From contig NZ_CP077717.1 in assembly GCF_019175345.1 (NCBI RefSeq), forward strand, positions 1,588,001 to 1,652,000: a stretch of 64,000 bases of DNA, in the 5' to 3' direction. Origin of the DNA: Saccharolobus shibatae B12. GTDB lineage: Archaea > Thermoproteota > Thermoprotei_A > Sulfolobales > Sulfolobaceae. Of this stretch, positions 8,195 through 17,367 are shown one piece after another. A model generated the notes under the pieces. That model saw nothing but the letters and a program-made list of their open reading frames with translations. It was not told the DNA's origin and searched no databases. The first letter of the stretch is position 1, and the number at the start of each line of letters is the position of its first letter. A program made the position numbers and the translations under genes.

Positions 8195-9418
8195 ATGAAA
8201 GTTGTAATAATTGGTGCAGGTCCAGCAGGAGTTTACTCAGCATTAACCTTATCCAAGCATGCAAAAGTTACACTTATAGAAAGGGAAGAAAAACTGGGGG
8301 GTACTTGCGTACTTTACGGGTGCATACCCACAAAATCCATACTAAGCCAGCTTATCATATCTAGGCAAGCATCCAATATGAGTTTAAATACGTTCAGAGA
8401 GTATGCATTAGCTTCAATAAATACTATAAGTAAGAGTTTAGAACACTTGCTAAATAGTCATGGGATAGAGGTCATTCACGCTAATGGCTTTCTAAGATCA
8501 TCTATGGTTCACGCATCAAATACTTCACTTGCGGCTGATAAGGTTTTAGTTTCAACCGGAACCAGAAGAGAAAGATTAGGAAAGGTAAAATTCACGGAGG
8601 ATTTAGCCTATACTAATGAGGATTATAATAAGGTGGTTATAGTAGGAGGAGATGCAGGTGGAATAGAACTAGGTTGGATGATGAAGAAACTGGGTAAGGA
8701 GGTACATCTTATAGACAAGAACAATTTACTTTTACAAAACATTGATAGTACACTCTCTGAGGTAGTTACAAATTTTCTAAGAAATATCGGGATTAAATTA
8801 TACTTAGGTAAAAAGATCTCTAAAATTGATGAAACGTCTGTTACCCTTGAAGACAACCAAACGATCTCGGGCGATGCTGTATTTGTAACCTTCGGTCGTA
8901 AACCAAATATTGAAGGATTTGAGGAAATCCCCCATGAGAAGTACATATACGTTGATGAATATTTGAGAACTCAAATTCCCAATATCTATGCAGCAGGAGA
9001 TATAATAGGTACATTTACTGCACATGAAGCCATATATGCTGGTATTATAGCTGCGAAAAACATGTTAGGCGAAAAAAGAGAGTTCCTCATAGAGGGAATA
9101 CCTAAGGTTATATACATTTACCCCCAAATAGCCTATGTAGGGACTACTAATGGCAACTGTGTTACTTTTAACACGTTAAATTTAACCAGAACAGTAGTAG
9201 AAAGGGAAGGTGAGGGATTCTTGAAGATATGCGAAAGGGATAATAGAGTAATTGGAGCAGTAGCATTCATGCCTTATGCTGAAGACGTAATTTCTCTTAT
9301 TTCAGTATTAATACGATACCAAATAAGTTTAAAGGATCCTATAGATCTTGTTATGCCTCATCCTTCTTATCTAGAAGCCATTACTGAGGCTTTAAATATA
9401 CTCCAAAGTAAAGGGTAA
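8195..9418 (+). CDS. lpdA: Dihydrolipoamide dehydrogenase-like flavoprotein (E3)
   Basis: A 407-residue FAD- and NAD-dependent disulfide oxidoreductase, the likely E3 that reoxidises lipoyl groups of the E2 encoded downstream. The FAD motif GAGPAG is at 7-12. The redox pair is Cys38/Cys43 in GGTCVLYGCIPTK. The NAD-binding loop is VGGDAGG. The second FAD motif ends YAAGDIIG. The catalytic dyad His389-Glu394 (HPSYLE) is kept. It is 50-60 residues shorter than usual E3 proteins, mainly in the interface domain. The start at ATG 8195 fits a leaderless promoter with ATTTATA at 8164-8170; a TTG at 8180 would add five residues. A 540-base gap with a MITE separates it from the E1 genes. Confidence 0.85.
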   Translation: MKVVIIGAGPAGVYSALTLSKHAKVTLIEREEKLGGTCVLYGCIPTKSILSQLIISRQASNMSLNTFREYALASINTISKSLEHLLNSHGIEVIHANGFLRSSMVHASNTSLAADKVLVSTGTRRERLGKVKFTEDLAYTNEDYNKVVIVGGDAGGIELGWMMKKLGKEVHLIDKNNLLLQNIDSTLSEVVTNFLRNIGIKLYLGKKISKIDETSVTLEDNQTISGDAVFVTFGRKPNIEGFEEIPHEKYIYVDEYLRTQIPNIYAAGDIIGTFTAHEAIYAGIIAAKNMLGEKREFLIEGIPKVIYIYPQIAYVGTTNGNCVTFNTLNLTRTVVEREGEGFLKICERDNRVIGAVAFMPYAEDVISLISVLIRYQISLKDPIDLVMPHPSYLEAITEALNILQSKG

Positions 9419-9486
9419 AGAAATGTTCATTGCTCTGTGGGAACTCATAGTTTCATTATTAACCTATTTTATATTACGAGTTAGGA

Positions 9487-9564
9487 CATAGTCAAGTATT
9501 CCATTGCCCTAGTCTTATTGGGTAAAAGGTTAATCCCAGAATTTATAGGCCAATAACTACACTA
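9487..9564. repeat. Short MITE between E3 and E1 genes
   Basis: It shares CCCAGAATTTATAGG and an ACACTAT end with the element at 49729-49797 and carries imperfect inverted ends. The rest of the 9419-9956 gap is AT-rich; near 9919-9927 ATTTAAATA is a plausible TATA element for the E1 operon. Confidence 0.6.
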
Positions 9565-9956
9565 TAATATGTTGTGCACCATTTAGAGATTGAAAGCGGA
9601 TCCCTATAAATAAATTTTTTATATGAATTTTTAGGATGGGCTCACTACTTAACAACAAAAAACGTATTTTACGATTTATCAAATAGCAGTATTTTTAGAG
9701 AAATTTCAAGGAATTAATGATCTTTATGAAAATATCGATAAAAATTTTAGAGTTTCTAATTTGAGCCCCCATTATTTGCGTTACTAACTTAAAGAGAAGT
9801 ATAAATTTTCTCATAACTATTCATTGGAATCTTTAAGTTTAACGATTTTCCGATAACCGCAAATCTAAAATTGCTTGCAACAACGGCGTTTTGCCCACTC
9901 ATAGCTATTTTGTTAACATTTAAATACTTCAATTTTAATATATTTTTATTGAGATA

Positions 9957-10955
9957 ATGGTTCAAGATATCCCTAAAAATAAATTATTAGACATGTATAA
10001 AAAGATGCTATTAATTAGATATCATGAGCTTACTGCTAAAGAGCTCTTCGCCACTGGCAAGATTCCGGGATTTGTTCATCTCTATGTAGGTGAAGAGGCT
10101 GTAGCTGTAGGAGTTATGAGCACGCTAAGAGATGATGATTATATAACTAGCACACATAGAGGGCATGGGCATTGTATAGCTAAGGGTTTAGACGTAAAGA
10201 GGATGCTAGCAGAGATAATGGGTAAGAAAACCGGAGTGTGTAAAGGAAAAGGTGGATCAATGCATATTTTTGATTATAGTAAAGGTATGTTAGGTGCAAA
10301 CGGTATAGTCGGTGGAGGAGCTCCTCATGCAGTAGGTGCGGCATTAGCGTTTAAACTTAAGGGTTTAGATCGTGTAGCTGCGGCGTTTATTGGAGATGGA
10401 GCTATGAATCAAGGGGTAGTTTTGGAATCTTTAAACCTCTCTGCCATATGGAAACTTCCAGTGATCTTTGTAGTAGAAGATAACATGTATGCGATGTCGA
10501 CTAGAAGTTTAGCTCCAGCTAAATTACAGCCTAGACATTCCGCTGTTAAAAGTTACGTGGAGAGGGCTTTAGGTTTTGGAATACCCGCTGTAGAAGTAGA
10601 TGGTATGGATGTATTAGCAGTTTATGAGGTGGCTAAAGAAGCTGTTGATAGAGCAAGAAAAGGAGGAGGTCCATCCTTATTACATTGTAAGACTTACAGG
10701 TTCTTCGGGCACTTTGAGGGAGATCCTCTAGTTTATAGGGATAAAGAGGAAGAAGAGATGTGGAGAAAAAGAGATCCAATTACTCTATTTAGAGATAAAC
10801 TTGTTTCAAATAATATCGTAAATCAAGAGGAATTGGATAAGATAGACAGAGAAGCTAAAACTGAAATAGAGCAAGCATTGAAATTCGCTGAGGAAAGTCC
10901 ATATCCAGAAGTGGAAGAGGCTCTAACTGACGTTTTTACAGATAACTCGTACTAG
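9957..10955 (+). CDS. acoA: 2-oxoacid/acetoin dehydrogenase E1 alpha subunit
   Basis: A 332-residue ThDP-dependent E1 alpha subunit. With E1 beta it decarboxylates a 2-oxoacid (or cleaves acetoin) and transfers the acyl group to lipoyl-E2. The ThDP motif begins GDGAMNQG at 146 and ends at Asn176 (EDN). THRGHGH at 66-72 provides the conserved active-site histidines. It is first in a tight operon with E1 beta (12 bases), an AcoX-like gene and E2. The AcoX neighbour points to acetoin dehydrogenase, while branched-chain or pyruvate activity is equally possible from sequence; the acoA symbol is provisional. ATG at 9957, preceded by an AT-rich promoter. Confidence 0.9.
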   Translation: MVQDIPKNKLLDMYKKMLLIRYHELTAKELFATGKIPGFVHLYVGEEAVAVGVMSTLRDDDYITSTHRGHGHCIAKGLDVKRMLAEIMGKKTGVCKGKGGSMHIFDYSKGMLGANGIVGGGAPHAVGAALAFKLKGLDRVAAAFIGDGAMNQGVVLESLNLSAIWKLPVIFVVEDNMYAMSTRSLAPAKLQPRHSAVKSYVERALGFGIPAVEVDGMDVLAVYEVAKEAVDRARKGGGPSLLHCKTYRFFGHFEGDPLVYRDKEEEEMWRKRDPITLFRDKLVSNNIVNQEELDKIDREAKTEIEQALKFAEESPYPEVEEALTDVFTDNSY

Positions 10956-10967
10956 GGTGATATGTAA

Positions 10968-11942
10968 ATGAGACAGATAACGTTTACTGAAGCAATAACT
11001 GAAGCTTTAAGGCAAGAAATGGAAAGGGATCCCTCAGTTATATTAATAGGAGAAGATATAGGTGTTTATGGGGGCGCGTTTGGAGTAACCAAGGGTTTAA
11101 TAGAGAAATTTGGCTCCGATAGAGTTATCGATACTCCGATATCTGAGGCTGGATTTATAGGTGCAGCAGTAGGTGCTGCATTAGCTGGCTTAAGACCAGT
11201 AGTAGAGCTAATGTTTGTAGATTTCTTTGGAGTGGCAATGGATCAGATCTATAATCAAATGGCTAAATTAAGGTATATGTCTGGAGGGCAATTGAAAGTT
11301 CCCCTTACTTTAAGGGCACCAATAGGTGCGGGAATAAGTGCTGCAGCCCAACATTCACAAACTCTTTACTCAATTTTCGCTCATGTACCTGGTTTAAAAG
11401 TAGTAGTACCCTCTTCTCCTCATGACGCTAAAGGTTTATTGGTCTCATCAATACGTGATGATAATCCGGTAGTATTCTTGGAACATAAGGTGTTATATGG
11501 GATAAAAGGTGAAGTACCGGAGGAAGAATACACTATACCTCTAGGTAAAGCAGATATAAAAAGGGAAGGAGACGATATAACAGTAATTGGAATAGCCAGA
11601 ACAGTATGGCATAGCTTAGAAGCTGCGGAGCAACTATCTAAGGAAGGTATAAGTGTAGAGGTTATCGATGCGAGATCGATAGTTCCTTTTGATAAGGAAA
11701 CTGTTATTAAATCAGTTAAGAAGACAGGGAGAGTTGTAATTGTGGATGAGGATTATGACAGATGTGGTTTCGCCTCATGGGTTTCTTCCATAATCGCAGA
11801 TGAAGCCTTTGAATACTTGGATGCGCCAATAAAGAGAATAACCACTCCTAATGTCCCTATACCTTTCAGTCCTCCCTTAGAGCAATATATATTGCCAGAT
11901 TCCAAAAAGATTATTAATACAGTTAAATCCATACTGGGGTAA
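10968..11942 (+). CDS. acoB: 2-oxoacid/acetoin dehydrogenase E1 beta subunit
   Basis: A 324-residue transketolase-like E1 beta subunit. The catalytic Glu60 lies in PISEAG and the active-site His129 in AAQHSQ. The start is well supported by GGTGA at 10956-10960, eight bases ahead of the ATG. The C-terminal domain (DEDYDRCGFASWVSSIIADE) is the one that contacts E2 and the alpha subunit. It is co-transcribed with E1 alpha and the downstream AcoX-like and E2 genes. Confidence 0.92.
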   Translation: MRQITFTEAITEALRQEMERDPSVILIGEDIGVYGGAFGVTKGLIEKFGSDRVIDTPISEAGFIGAAVGAALAGLRPVVELMFVDFFGVAMDQIYNQMAKLRYMSGGQLKVPLTLRAPIGAGISAAAQHSQTLYSIFAHVPGLKVVVPSSPHDAKGLLVSSIRDDNPVVFLEHKVLYGIKGEVPEEEYTIPLGKADIKREGDDITVIGIARTVWHSLEAAEQLSKEGISVEVIDARSIVPFDKETVIKSVKKTGRVVIVDEDYDRCGFASWVSSIIADEAFEYLDAPIKRITTPNVPIPFSPPLEQYILPDSKKIINTVKSILG

Positions 11943-11949
11943 ATTTTAA

Positions 11950-12969
11950 TTGTCAACTATAGGAATTATTATTAACCCAGAATCTGGGAGAGACATTAGA
12001 AGGCTAGTTGCAAAAGCTACCTTTGTCTCTAATTACGCTAAAATAGATGCAATAAAGCGTTTTCTTTATGGGCTAAATATAACCAGCTCTATCGAGGAAG
12101 TCGTATTTATGCCGGACTTTTACGGAATTTCCTTAGATATAATAAGTGACATTAAGGACGATGTCAAATTTAAGTTAAGGACTCTGGATATGAGGATAGA
12201 GAATACAGCAGATGATACTATTAATGCTTCAAAATATATGATAGAGAATGGAGTAAGTGCTATAATAAGTGCTGGTGGAGATGGTACTCTCCGGGCAGTA
12301 TACAAAGGAGTAGGAGATAAGGTGCCAATACTCGGTCTCTCTTTAGGAACAAATAACGTCTTAGGTGCCTTATACGAACCAACAGTTTTAGGAATGATCT
12401 TGGGGCTTCTCCTTGAGGGTAATAATAGTATCTCAAATGTAGTTGAAAGAATAAAGACCATAAAGCTTTTTGTTAATAATGAATTTAAAAATTTGGCATT
12501 AGTAGATTTAACTTTTATGGATGGTTGGTATGTAGGGGCTAGAGCTATATGGAACGAATACTCATTAAAGTATGCTTTTATCTCTAAGGGTGAATTGGGA
12601 GATGTTGGAATACCTTCAATAGCTAGTCTCATTAGACCCATAACTTTTCAAGATGATTTAGGTTTAATGGTGAAATTCGGGTTGGGTAAGATTAGGGTTA
12701 ATGCAGCATTTGCACCAGGGTTGGTAAAAGAAGTATTCATAGACGGAATTAATATACTTAAACTCGGACAAGAGGTGCACATACCTAGTGATAACTACGT
12801 TATTGCATTTGACGGAGAAAAGGAAATGGTAGTGAACTCTAAAGATGAGGTAATGATTAGAATAGATAGAGATGGTCCTCTCTTAGTTAACATATCCAAG
12901 TCTTTAAATTATATAAACAGTTATTATAGGGAAGAGATGGGTGAATTAAGGTGGGCAAAGAAGTATTAA
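11950..12969 (+). CDS. acoX: AcoX-like ATP-NAD kinase-fold protein
   Basis: A 339-residue protein with the NAD-kinase fold: GGDGT at 109-113 and GTNN at 133-136. Bacterial acetoin dehydrogenase operons carry the homologous acoX in a similar place, and its biochemical role there is unresolved. Its position between E1 beta and E2, a seven-base gap before it and a 19-base overlap with the E2 gene show it belongs to the complex's operon. It starts at TTG. Possible roles are making a cofactor for the complex or phosphorylating a small molecule; neither can be read from sequence. Confidence 0.85.
   Translation: MSTIGIIINPESGRDIRRLVAKATFVSNYAKIDAIKRFLYGLNITSSIEEVVFMPDFYGISLDIISDIKDDVKFKLRTLDMRIENTADDTINASKYMIENGVSAIISAGGDGTLRAVYKGVGDKVPILGLSLGTNNVLGALYEPTVLGMILGLLLEGNNSISNVVERIKTIKLFVNNEFKNLALVDLTFMDGWYVGARAIWNEYSLKYAFISKGELGDVGIPSIASLIRPITFQDDLGLMVKFGLGKIRVNAAFAPGLVKEVFIDGINILKLGQEVHIPSDNYVIAFDGEKEMVVNSKDEVMIRIDRDGPLLVNISKSLNYINSYYREEMGELRWAKKY
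12940..12944 (+). promoter_or_regulatory. Ribosome binding site for E2
   Basis: GGTGA inside the end of the AcoX-like gene, six bases before the GTG at 12951. It supports the GTG start and the 19-base overlap. Confidence 0.65.
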
Positions 12970-14138
12970 TGCCAAAGTTAGGTTTAACCATGACTAAAGG
13001 GAAAATAGTTCAATGGAAGAAAAAAGAGGGAGATAGAGTTCAAGAAGGAGAGGACTTAGTAATAATAGAAACTGAGAAAATAACAACTACAGTAAAAGCA
13101 CCAGTTAGTGGTATCTTACTTAAGATTTACGCCAAAGAAGGTGAAGAAGTACTTGTTGGTCAAATGATAGCGTACATAGGTGAAATTGGAGAAAAACCTC
13201 CGTCCTTACCTACTAATAAACCCACTTTGGTTGCTGAACAGCAACAAGGACAACCAACTCGAGCCGAAGAGGCAAAGGCAATAAGTGAAGTAAGAGCTTC
13301 ACCTAGGGCTAGAAGGCTTGCTAAAGAAAAAGGAATAGATCTAAGTAAAATAAAGGGGACTGGACCCGGGGGCATGATAACAGAAGATGATGTAATTAAA
13401 GAGTTAGAAAATATTGAAAAAGGAGTGAAATTCACTGCCACTGGTCTTAGAGTTAAAGAAGTCATACCAATGACTGCAATAAGGCAAGAAATAAGTAGAA
13501 GAATGGTTCAGAGCCTCCAGACAATGGCCCAGGTAACACTAAGTATTGAGATTAATGCAAATTCATTAGTTAAAATAAAAAATGAGGTAGAGTCTAAGTA
13601 TAACATGAAAATTACTTATACAGATGTTCTAGTTAAAGTAGTAGCTAAACTCATCAGAAATCATCCATATCTAAACGCAACACTAGAGGGTGATCAAATA
13701 AAGATAATTGAGGATGTTAATATAGGAATAGCTGTGGCTCTGGATCAAGGATTAATAGTACCAGTAATAAGGAATGCAGATATTAAGCCAATTACCGAAA
13801 TAGCAAAAGAAAGTCATGAACTAGCGGATAAGGCTAGAGAAAATAAGTTAAATCCTGACGAAGTAGTAGGAGGAACGTTTACGATAAGTAATTTAGGAAT
13901 GTATGATATAGATTCATTTACACCAATTATAAATCCTCCTCAAACCGCCATACTGGGAGTAGGTAGGATAAGAAAGGCACCAGTAGTAATAGATGATAGT
14001 ATCTCAATTGGCTATGTTATGTGGATAAGTTTAACATTTGATCATAGAGTGTTGGATGGACATACAGCTGCCAAGTTCCTAAAAGAGCTTACTGAAATAT
14101 TAGAGGATGAGAATAAATTGAGAGCGTTTTTAAGTTAG
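12951..14138 (+). CDS. acoC: 2-oxoacid/acetoin dehydrogenase E2 (dihydrolipoamide acyltransferase)
   Basis: A 395-residue E2 core protein. Residues 1-80 form one lipoyl domain with the lipoylation site Lys43 in ETEKITT. After a Gln/Pro/Ala-rich linker, residues about 112-150 form the peripheral-subunit-binding domain (RARRLAKEKGIDLSKIKGTG). The C-terminal acyltransferase domain carries the catalytic DHRVLDG with His365 and Asp369. It accepts the acyl group from E1 and passes it to CoA, and is reoxidised by E3. A GTG start is supported by the upstream GGTGA. It is the last gene of the operon. Confidence 0.93.
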   Translation: MGKEVLMPKLGLTMTKGKIVQWKKKEGDRVQEGEDLVIIETEKITTTVKAPVSGILLKIYAKEGEEVLVGQMIAYIGEIGEKPPSLPTNKPTLVAEQQQGQPTRAEEAKAISEVRASPRARRLAKEKGIDLSKIKGTGPGGMITEDDVIKELENIEKGVKFTATGLRVKEVIPMTAIRQEISRRMVQSLQTMAQVTLSIEINANSLVKIKNEVESKYNMKITYTDVLVKVVAKLIRNHPYLNATLEGDQIKIIEDVNIGIAVALDQGLIVPVIRNADIKPITEIAKESHELADKARENKLNPDEVVGGTFTISNLGMYDIDSFTPIINPPQTAILGVGRIRKAPVVIDDSISIGYVMWISLTFDHRVLDGHTAAKFLKELTEILEDENKLRAFLS

Positions 14139-14637
14139 CAATCTATTCCATCTTGAACGGTAGATCCAAAATCTATCCTTAGGTATAATCTATATCCAAA
14201 TGTTATAACAATTAAACAATTAAAGTTTATAACTCCTTAGTAACCATAGAAATTTAAAGTAAAAATCTCACTAAATACTCCTGTATTCATATATTACTTA
14301 AGAAACAGTACTATAATCCGTACAGTTTTTCATATTTGCTTATAAATGTTAGAAAAATAAGAGGGAAATACTTTAATTTCACAAAAATTTAGATAGAATC
14401 GTTCTCTTTCGATATATATTATCATATATAAGATAGTAAACATTTACTAATCTATCACTATTATATTTAATTAAACGATTTTGGGTCTACCATTTAGGGC
14501 TGTGAGGAGGTCAGTTTTATAGGATAGAAGAGTTGAATAATGTAAATACTACGTAAATTTCAAGCAAGTACTATTAATGCCTTTCCTTGCGAAAGAGTAT
14601 TAAAAATTATATCTCAGAAATTATTCCACACCTAAGT

Positions 14638-14776
14638 TATAGTCTTTTTCATAATTAGTTGTAAAGGACAGTTTTACCTCAATATGTTAAAAGTGAATTA
14701 TATAATGAAAGCGATAAGATGTGCTTCGTATCGATAAAATCATCTACCCTTCGCATTTACTATGAAAAAGACTATA
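14638..14776. repeat. 139-base MITE with perfect 16-base inverted ends
   Basis: TATAGTCTTTTTCATA at 14638-14653 is exactly inverted at 14761-14776. The interior CCCTTCGCATTTACTA links it to the SM-like family at 22205-22510. It is non-coding. The rest of the 14139-14637 gap has no gene. Confidence 0.8.
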
Positions 14777-14777
14777 A

Positions 14778-14902
14778 TAGAATCGTTATTAAGGTATAAA
14801 TTTCTATATTTTGTAAGAAATCCCCTTAATCTATTATGAATTTTAGCCTAAAACTACGAACTTAATTTTCGTCAAAAAATTTGTAACATAATAACGATAT
14901 TA
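14778..14902 (-). repeat. Degenerate copy of the 124-base MITE
   Basis: The reverse complement matches the elements at 37617-37740 and 53509-53633 through TTTTGACGAAAATTAAGTTC, TTCATAATAGATTAAGGG and the CGTTATTATGTTAC end. It abuts the preceding MITE and lies 19 bases from the stop of the HTH_10 regulator gene. Confidence 0.7.
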
Positions 14903-14920
14903 TCCTTGAGTTTTAGTATA

Positions 14921-15562
14921 TTAATCATTTATAAAGTTATTTAGATAGAACTCGAGAATAGATTTTTCAGCATTTCTTAGATGGTATACTAAAGTGGGAG
15001 TTTTCATATCTAATAATTTAGCTATGTCTTCCCCTCTTATTTTTTTAGGATAATCGAAATATCCCTTGTCTAAGGCTATCTTTAATGCTTCTATTTGTCT
15101 TTCAGTTAAGACTGGGGGAGGAATAATTTCGTTTGGTGATTTCTCACTGTAATTTACTATTTCTCCATATTCAGCAAGCTTTTCTTTAAACTTCTTCAAA
15201 CTTCTAGCGTTTATTCCTACAGTCCATTTTTCTACTCCGTTACTTATTCTTTCAGATAATATTATCCCTTTATATCTTTTTACAAGATTTGTAATAGTGT
15301 TATTACTCTTGTGTTCCAATCTCAAGATACCGAATCTTTTGGTAACCCCTAATACTTCTATATTTAGAATTTGGTGCTTATTTCTTATATCTTCAATAAA
15401 TCTCTTGGCATCAGAACCCCAAATAAGTAAATAAAAGGAGAACGCACCTCTGTTATAGGTCTTATTTAAGGATTCAGCAGTGATTTCATATTTGCTAGTT
15501 TCTGGAGACCATCCATCTCTATGGAGTATACTGAAATTTACTATTCGAATTGGGGTACTCAT
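14921..15562 (-). CDS. HTH_10 (bacterio-opsin activator-like) transcription regulator
   Basis: A 213-residue regulator. The C-terminal HTH_10 domain reads LTERQIEALKIALDKGYFDY, then PKKIRGEDIAKLLDMKTPTL and VYHLRNAEKSI. The N-terminal part is a ligand or partner domain without a recognised name. The ATG at 15562 is preferred over the one at 15595 because the protein then aligns with the paralogue at 19831-20484 from its first residues, and TATATTATTA lies at the spacing of a leaderless promoter. Its place at the edge of the catabolic island suggests it controls aromatic genes; this is inference. Confidence 0.8.
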   Translation of the reverse strand: MSTPIRIVNFSILHRDGWSPETSKYEITAESLNKTYNRGAFSFYLLIWGSDAKRFIEDIRNKHQILNIEVLGVTKRFGILRLEHKSNNTITNLVKRYKGIILSERISNGVEKWTVGINARSLKKFKEKLAEYGEIVNYSEKSPNEIIPPPVLTERQIEALKIALDKGYFDYPKKIRGEDIAKLLDMKTPTLVYHLRNAEKSILEFYLNNFIND

Positions 15563-15743
15563 TATAGAGTCTAAATTAATAATATACACTGCCATTTTTT
15601 AAACTTTGATGAAATGATTGATACTGCTGACTTTAGGCTATGTCGTACATTGAGATATCACGATTCAGTGAACTACCGTTTGTCTCTACACGTTCATTTC
15701 AATCATTCTATTTTCATTCATGATCAAGTGTAGGGGCTTAGCC

Positions 15744-15872
15744 TTAATCACCCATTAATGGCAGGGGGTCATGGGACTCCTTCGAGCCTAACGGAACGAG
15801 ATTCACATCTCTGCCATTTTCATCTCCACCCTTTTTAGCATAGCCCACATCGACATGAGGGATCATCTCTAT
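15744..15872 (-). pseudogene. Remnant of a TnpB-like transposase C-terminus
   Basis: The minus strand reads KKGGDENGRDVNLVPLGSKE and stops after LPLMGD. DENGRDVNL fits the last RuvC motif of IS200/IS605 TnpB proteins, and a shifted frame just upstream gives a Cys-x-Cys-Gly pair like the TnpB zinc ribbon. Only about 40 codons remain. The segment is GC-richer than its surroundings. Confidence 0.5.
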
Positions 15873-15919
15873 CATAGCATTCTAGCATAAACTAATATAA
15901 AAAAGATTTTTATTAACGT

Positions 15920-16048
15920 TGGTTTGTTGAATTCTTCAATTTCCTTAGATGTTAAGCTCATCAATTTTTCTTAAATTCAAAATCAAGCTTTGATTTAAAA
16001 GTAAGCTTAACGTTAAATTAGATAAAAATTGAAGCAATCCACAAAGCA
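15920..16048 (+). repeat. MITE of the 130-base family
   Basis: The ends GTTTGTTGAATTCTTCAATT and (inverted) GCTTTGTGGATTGCTTCAAT are imperfect inverted repeats. The interior TTCTTAAATTCAAAATCAAG is shared with the copy at 51458-51594. It lies about 200 bases upstream of an FAH-family gene. Confidence 0.75.
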
Positions 16049-16244
16049 ATTATGATCACTAAGAATATAATAGGGATACATGTCTTTGACCCATAAATTC
16101 TCGACTCCCCCAGCTTTGTTAGAGGAAAAGCGTGTGGTGCTTTCTTTATAAAAACTTTATTGGGATGTTCTGTCATTATTATCAAATATATTAGAGGTGA
16201 AGTTTATAACTAATCTTAAAAATTAATGAGCAAGAAAGATATAT

Positions 16245-17159
16245 ATGAGGTTACTATCGTTTTATAGAGGTAGTCCCAAGGATAGTAGAGTAGGAATAGT
16301 GTATAAGGACGGTAAAATAATTGATTTAGCCTACTTATATGAATACCTTTATGGAACCCCTCCGGATTGGCTAACAGACCTGACTAAGCTTCTTGAAGGA
16401 GGCTCACTTACACTTAAATTAGTTAATGAGTTAGTTAATGAGTTCAAGAAACTAGACAATAATTTGCCTGGAGGTCTTTTAGATGAAGATAGTGTAATGT
16501 TTTTACCAGTTGTTAAGCCGAAAAAAATATTCTGTGTTGCAGTTAATTATAATGAGCATGGTAAGGAAGCAGGTTCTGCATCAATTGAAGAGCCTTATAT
16601 TTTCATGAAGAGGATAGATACACTAGTAGCTCATAAGCAACCAATATTAATACCTAAAGTCTCATCACAAGTTGATCATGAAATAGAACTTGCAGTAATA
16701 ATTGGAAAAAAAGGTAAATACATCAGCGCAAAGGAGGCATATGAGTATATAGCTGGATACACGATCTTTAATGATGTTAGTTTTAGAGATTTAAGAAAAC
16801 ATTCTTCGCCTAGATATAATATAAATTGGTTATATGCTAAAAATCTAGATACTGCGTCGCCAATAGGGCCATATCTAGTTACTAGAGATGAAATACCAGA
16901 TCCTCATAACTTAACTATTAAATTAGAAGTTAATGGTGAAATAAGGCAACAAGGAAATACCCGCAGTATGATACATAAGATTCCAGAATTAATAGAGTAT
17001 GTCTCTAAGGGGATAACATTATATCCAGGAGATGTAATATCAACTGGAACTCCTTCAGGGACTGGGTTAGGAACAGGAAAATTTCTAAAAGAAGGAGATG
17101 TGATGGTAGGGTATATAGAGAAAATTGGTAGATTAGAAAATAGGGTTATGAGAGAATAA
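16245..17159 (+). CDS. Fumarylacetoacetate hydrolase family protein (FAH 1)
   Basis: A 304-residue FAH-family enzyme; members hydrolyse, decarboxylate or isomerise 2,4-dioxo acids using one Mg2+. The metal-binding pattern is visible as Glu-x-Glu in DHEIELAVIIG and Asp in IFNDVSFRD, with the C-terminal GDVISTGTPSGTG motif of the family. In a gentisate pathway such enzymes act as maleylpyruvate or fumarylpyruvate hydrolase, giving pyruvate and maleate or fumarate. Two paralogues lie at 23003-23920 and 47460-48365. CTTAAAAATTA at 16215-16225 is the likely TATA box of a leaderless start at 16245. It is a lone gene with no close partner on its strand. Confidence 0.85.
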   Translation: MRLLSFYRGSPKDSRVGIVYKDGKIIDLAYLYEYLYGTPPDWLTDLTKLLEGGSLTLKLVNELVNEFKKLDNNLPGGLLDEDSVMFLPVVKPKKIFCVAVNYNEHGKEAGSASIEEPYIFMKRIDTLVAHKQPILIPKVSSQVDHEIELAVIIGKKGKYISAKEAYEYIAGYTIFNDVSFRDLRKHSSPRYNINWLYAKNLDTASPIGPYLVTRDEIPDPHNLTIKLEVNGEIRQQGNTRSMIHKIPELIEYVSKGITLYPGDVISTGTPSGTGLGTGKFLKEGDVMVGYIEKIGRLENRVMRE

Positions 17160-17367
17160 TAATTATTTATTTTGTACTATTACACAATTTGCGTGGTGCT
17201 GGTTTTCCATGAGAACCTAATTTAAATACAACTTATAATCAAATAATTGGAAATTTAAATCGATTAGATTCTTTATTTCAGATATTGTTATTCTTCATAT
17301 TCTACAATAGAATTTTTATTTTATCTTTTAATTTTAAAGTGAATATAGATTCAAATCCGGGGAGACT

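Noticed and set aside
12120-12641. A minus-strand frame of 173 codons inside the AcoX-like gene
   Set aside because: It lies wholly within a well-supported kinase-fold gene with GGDGT and has no motif of its own.
15750-15840. GC-richer segment considered as a tRNA or structured RNA
   Set aside because: No cloverleaf, T-loop or CCA end could be drawn; the minus strand translates to a TnpB-like end instead.
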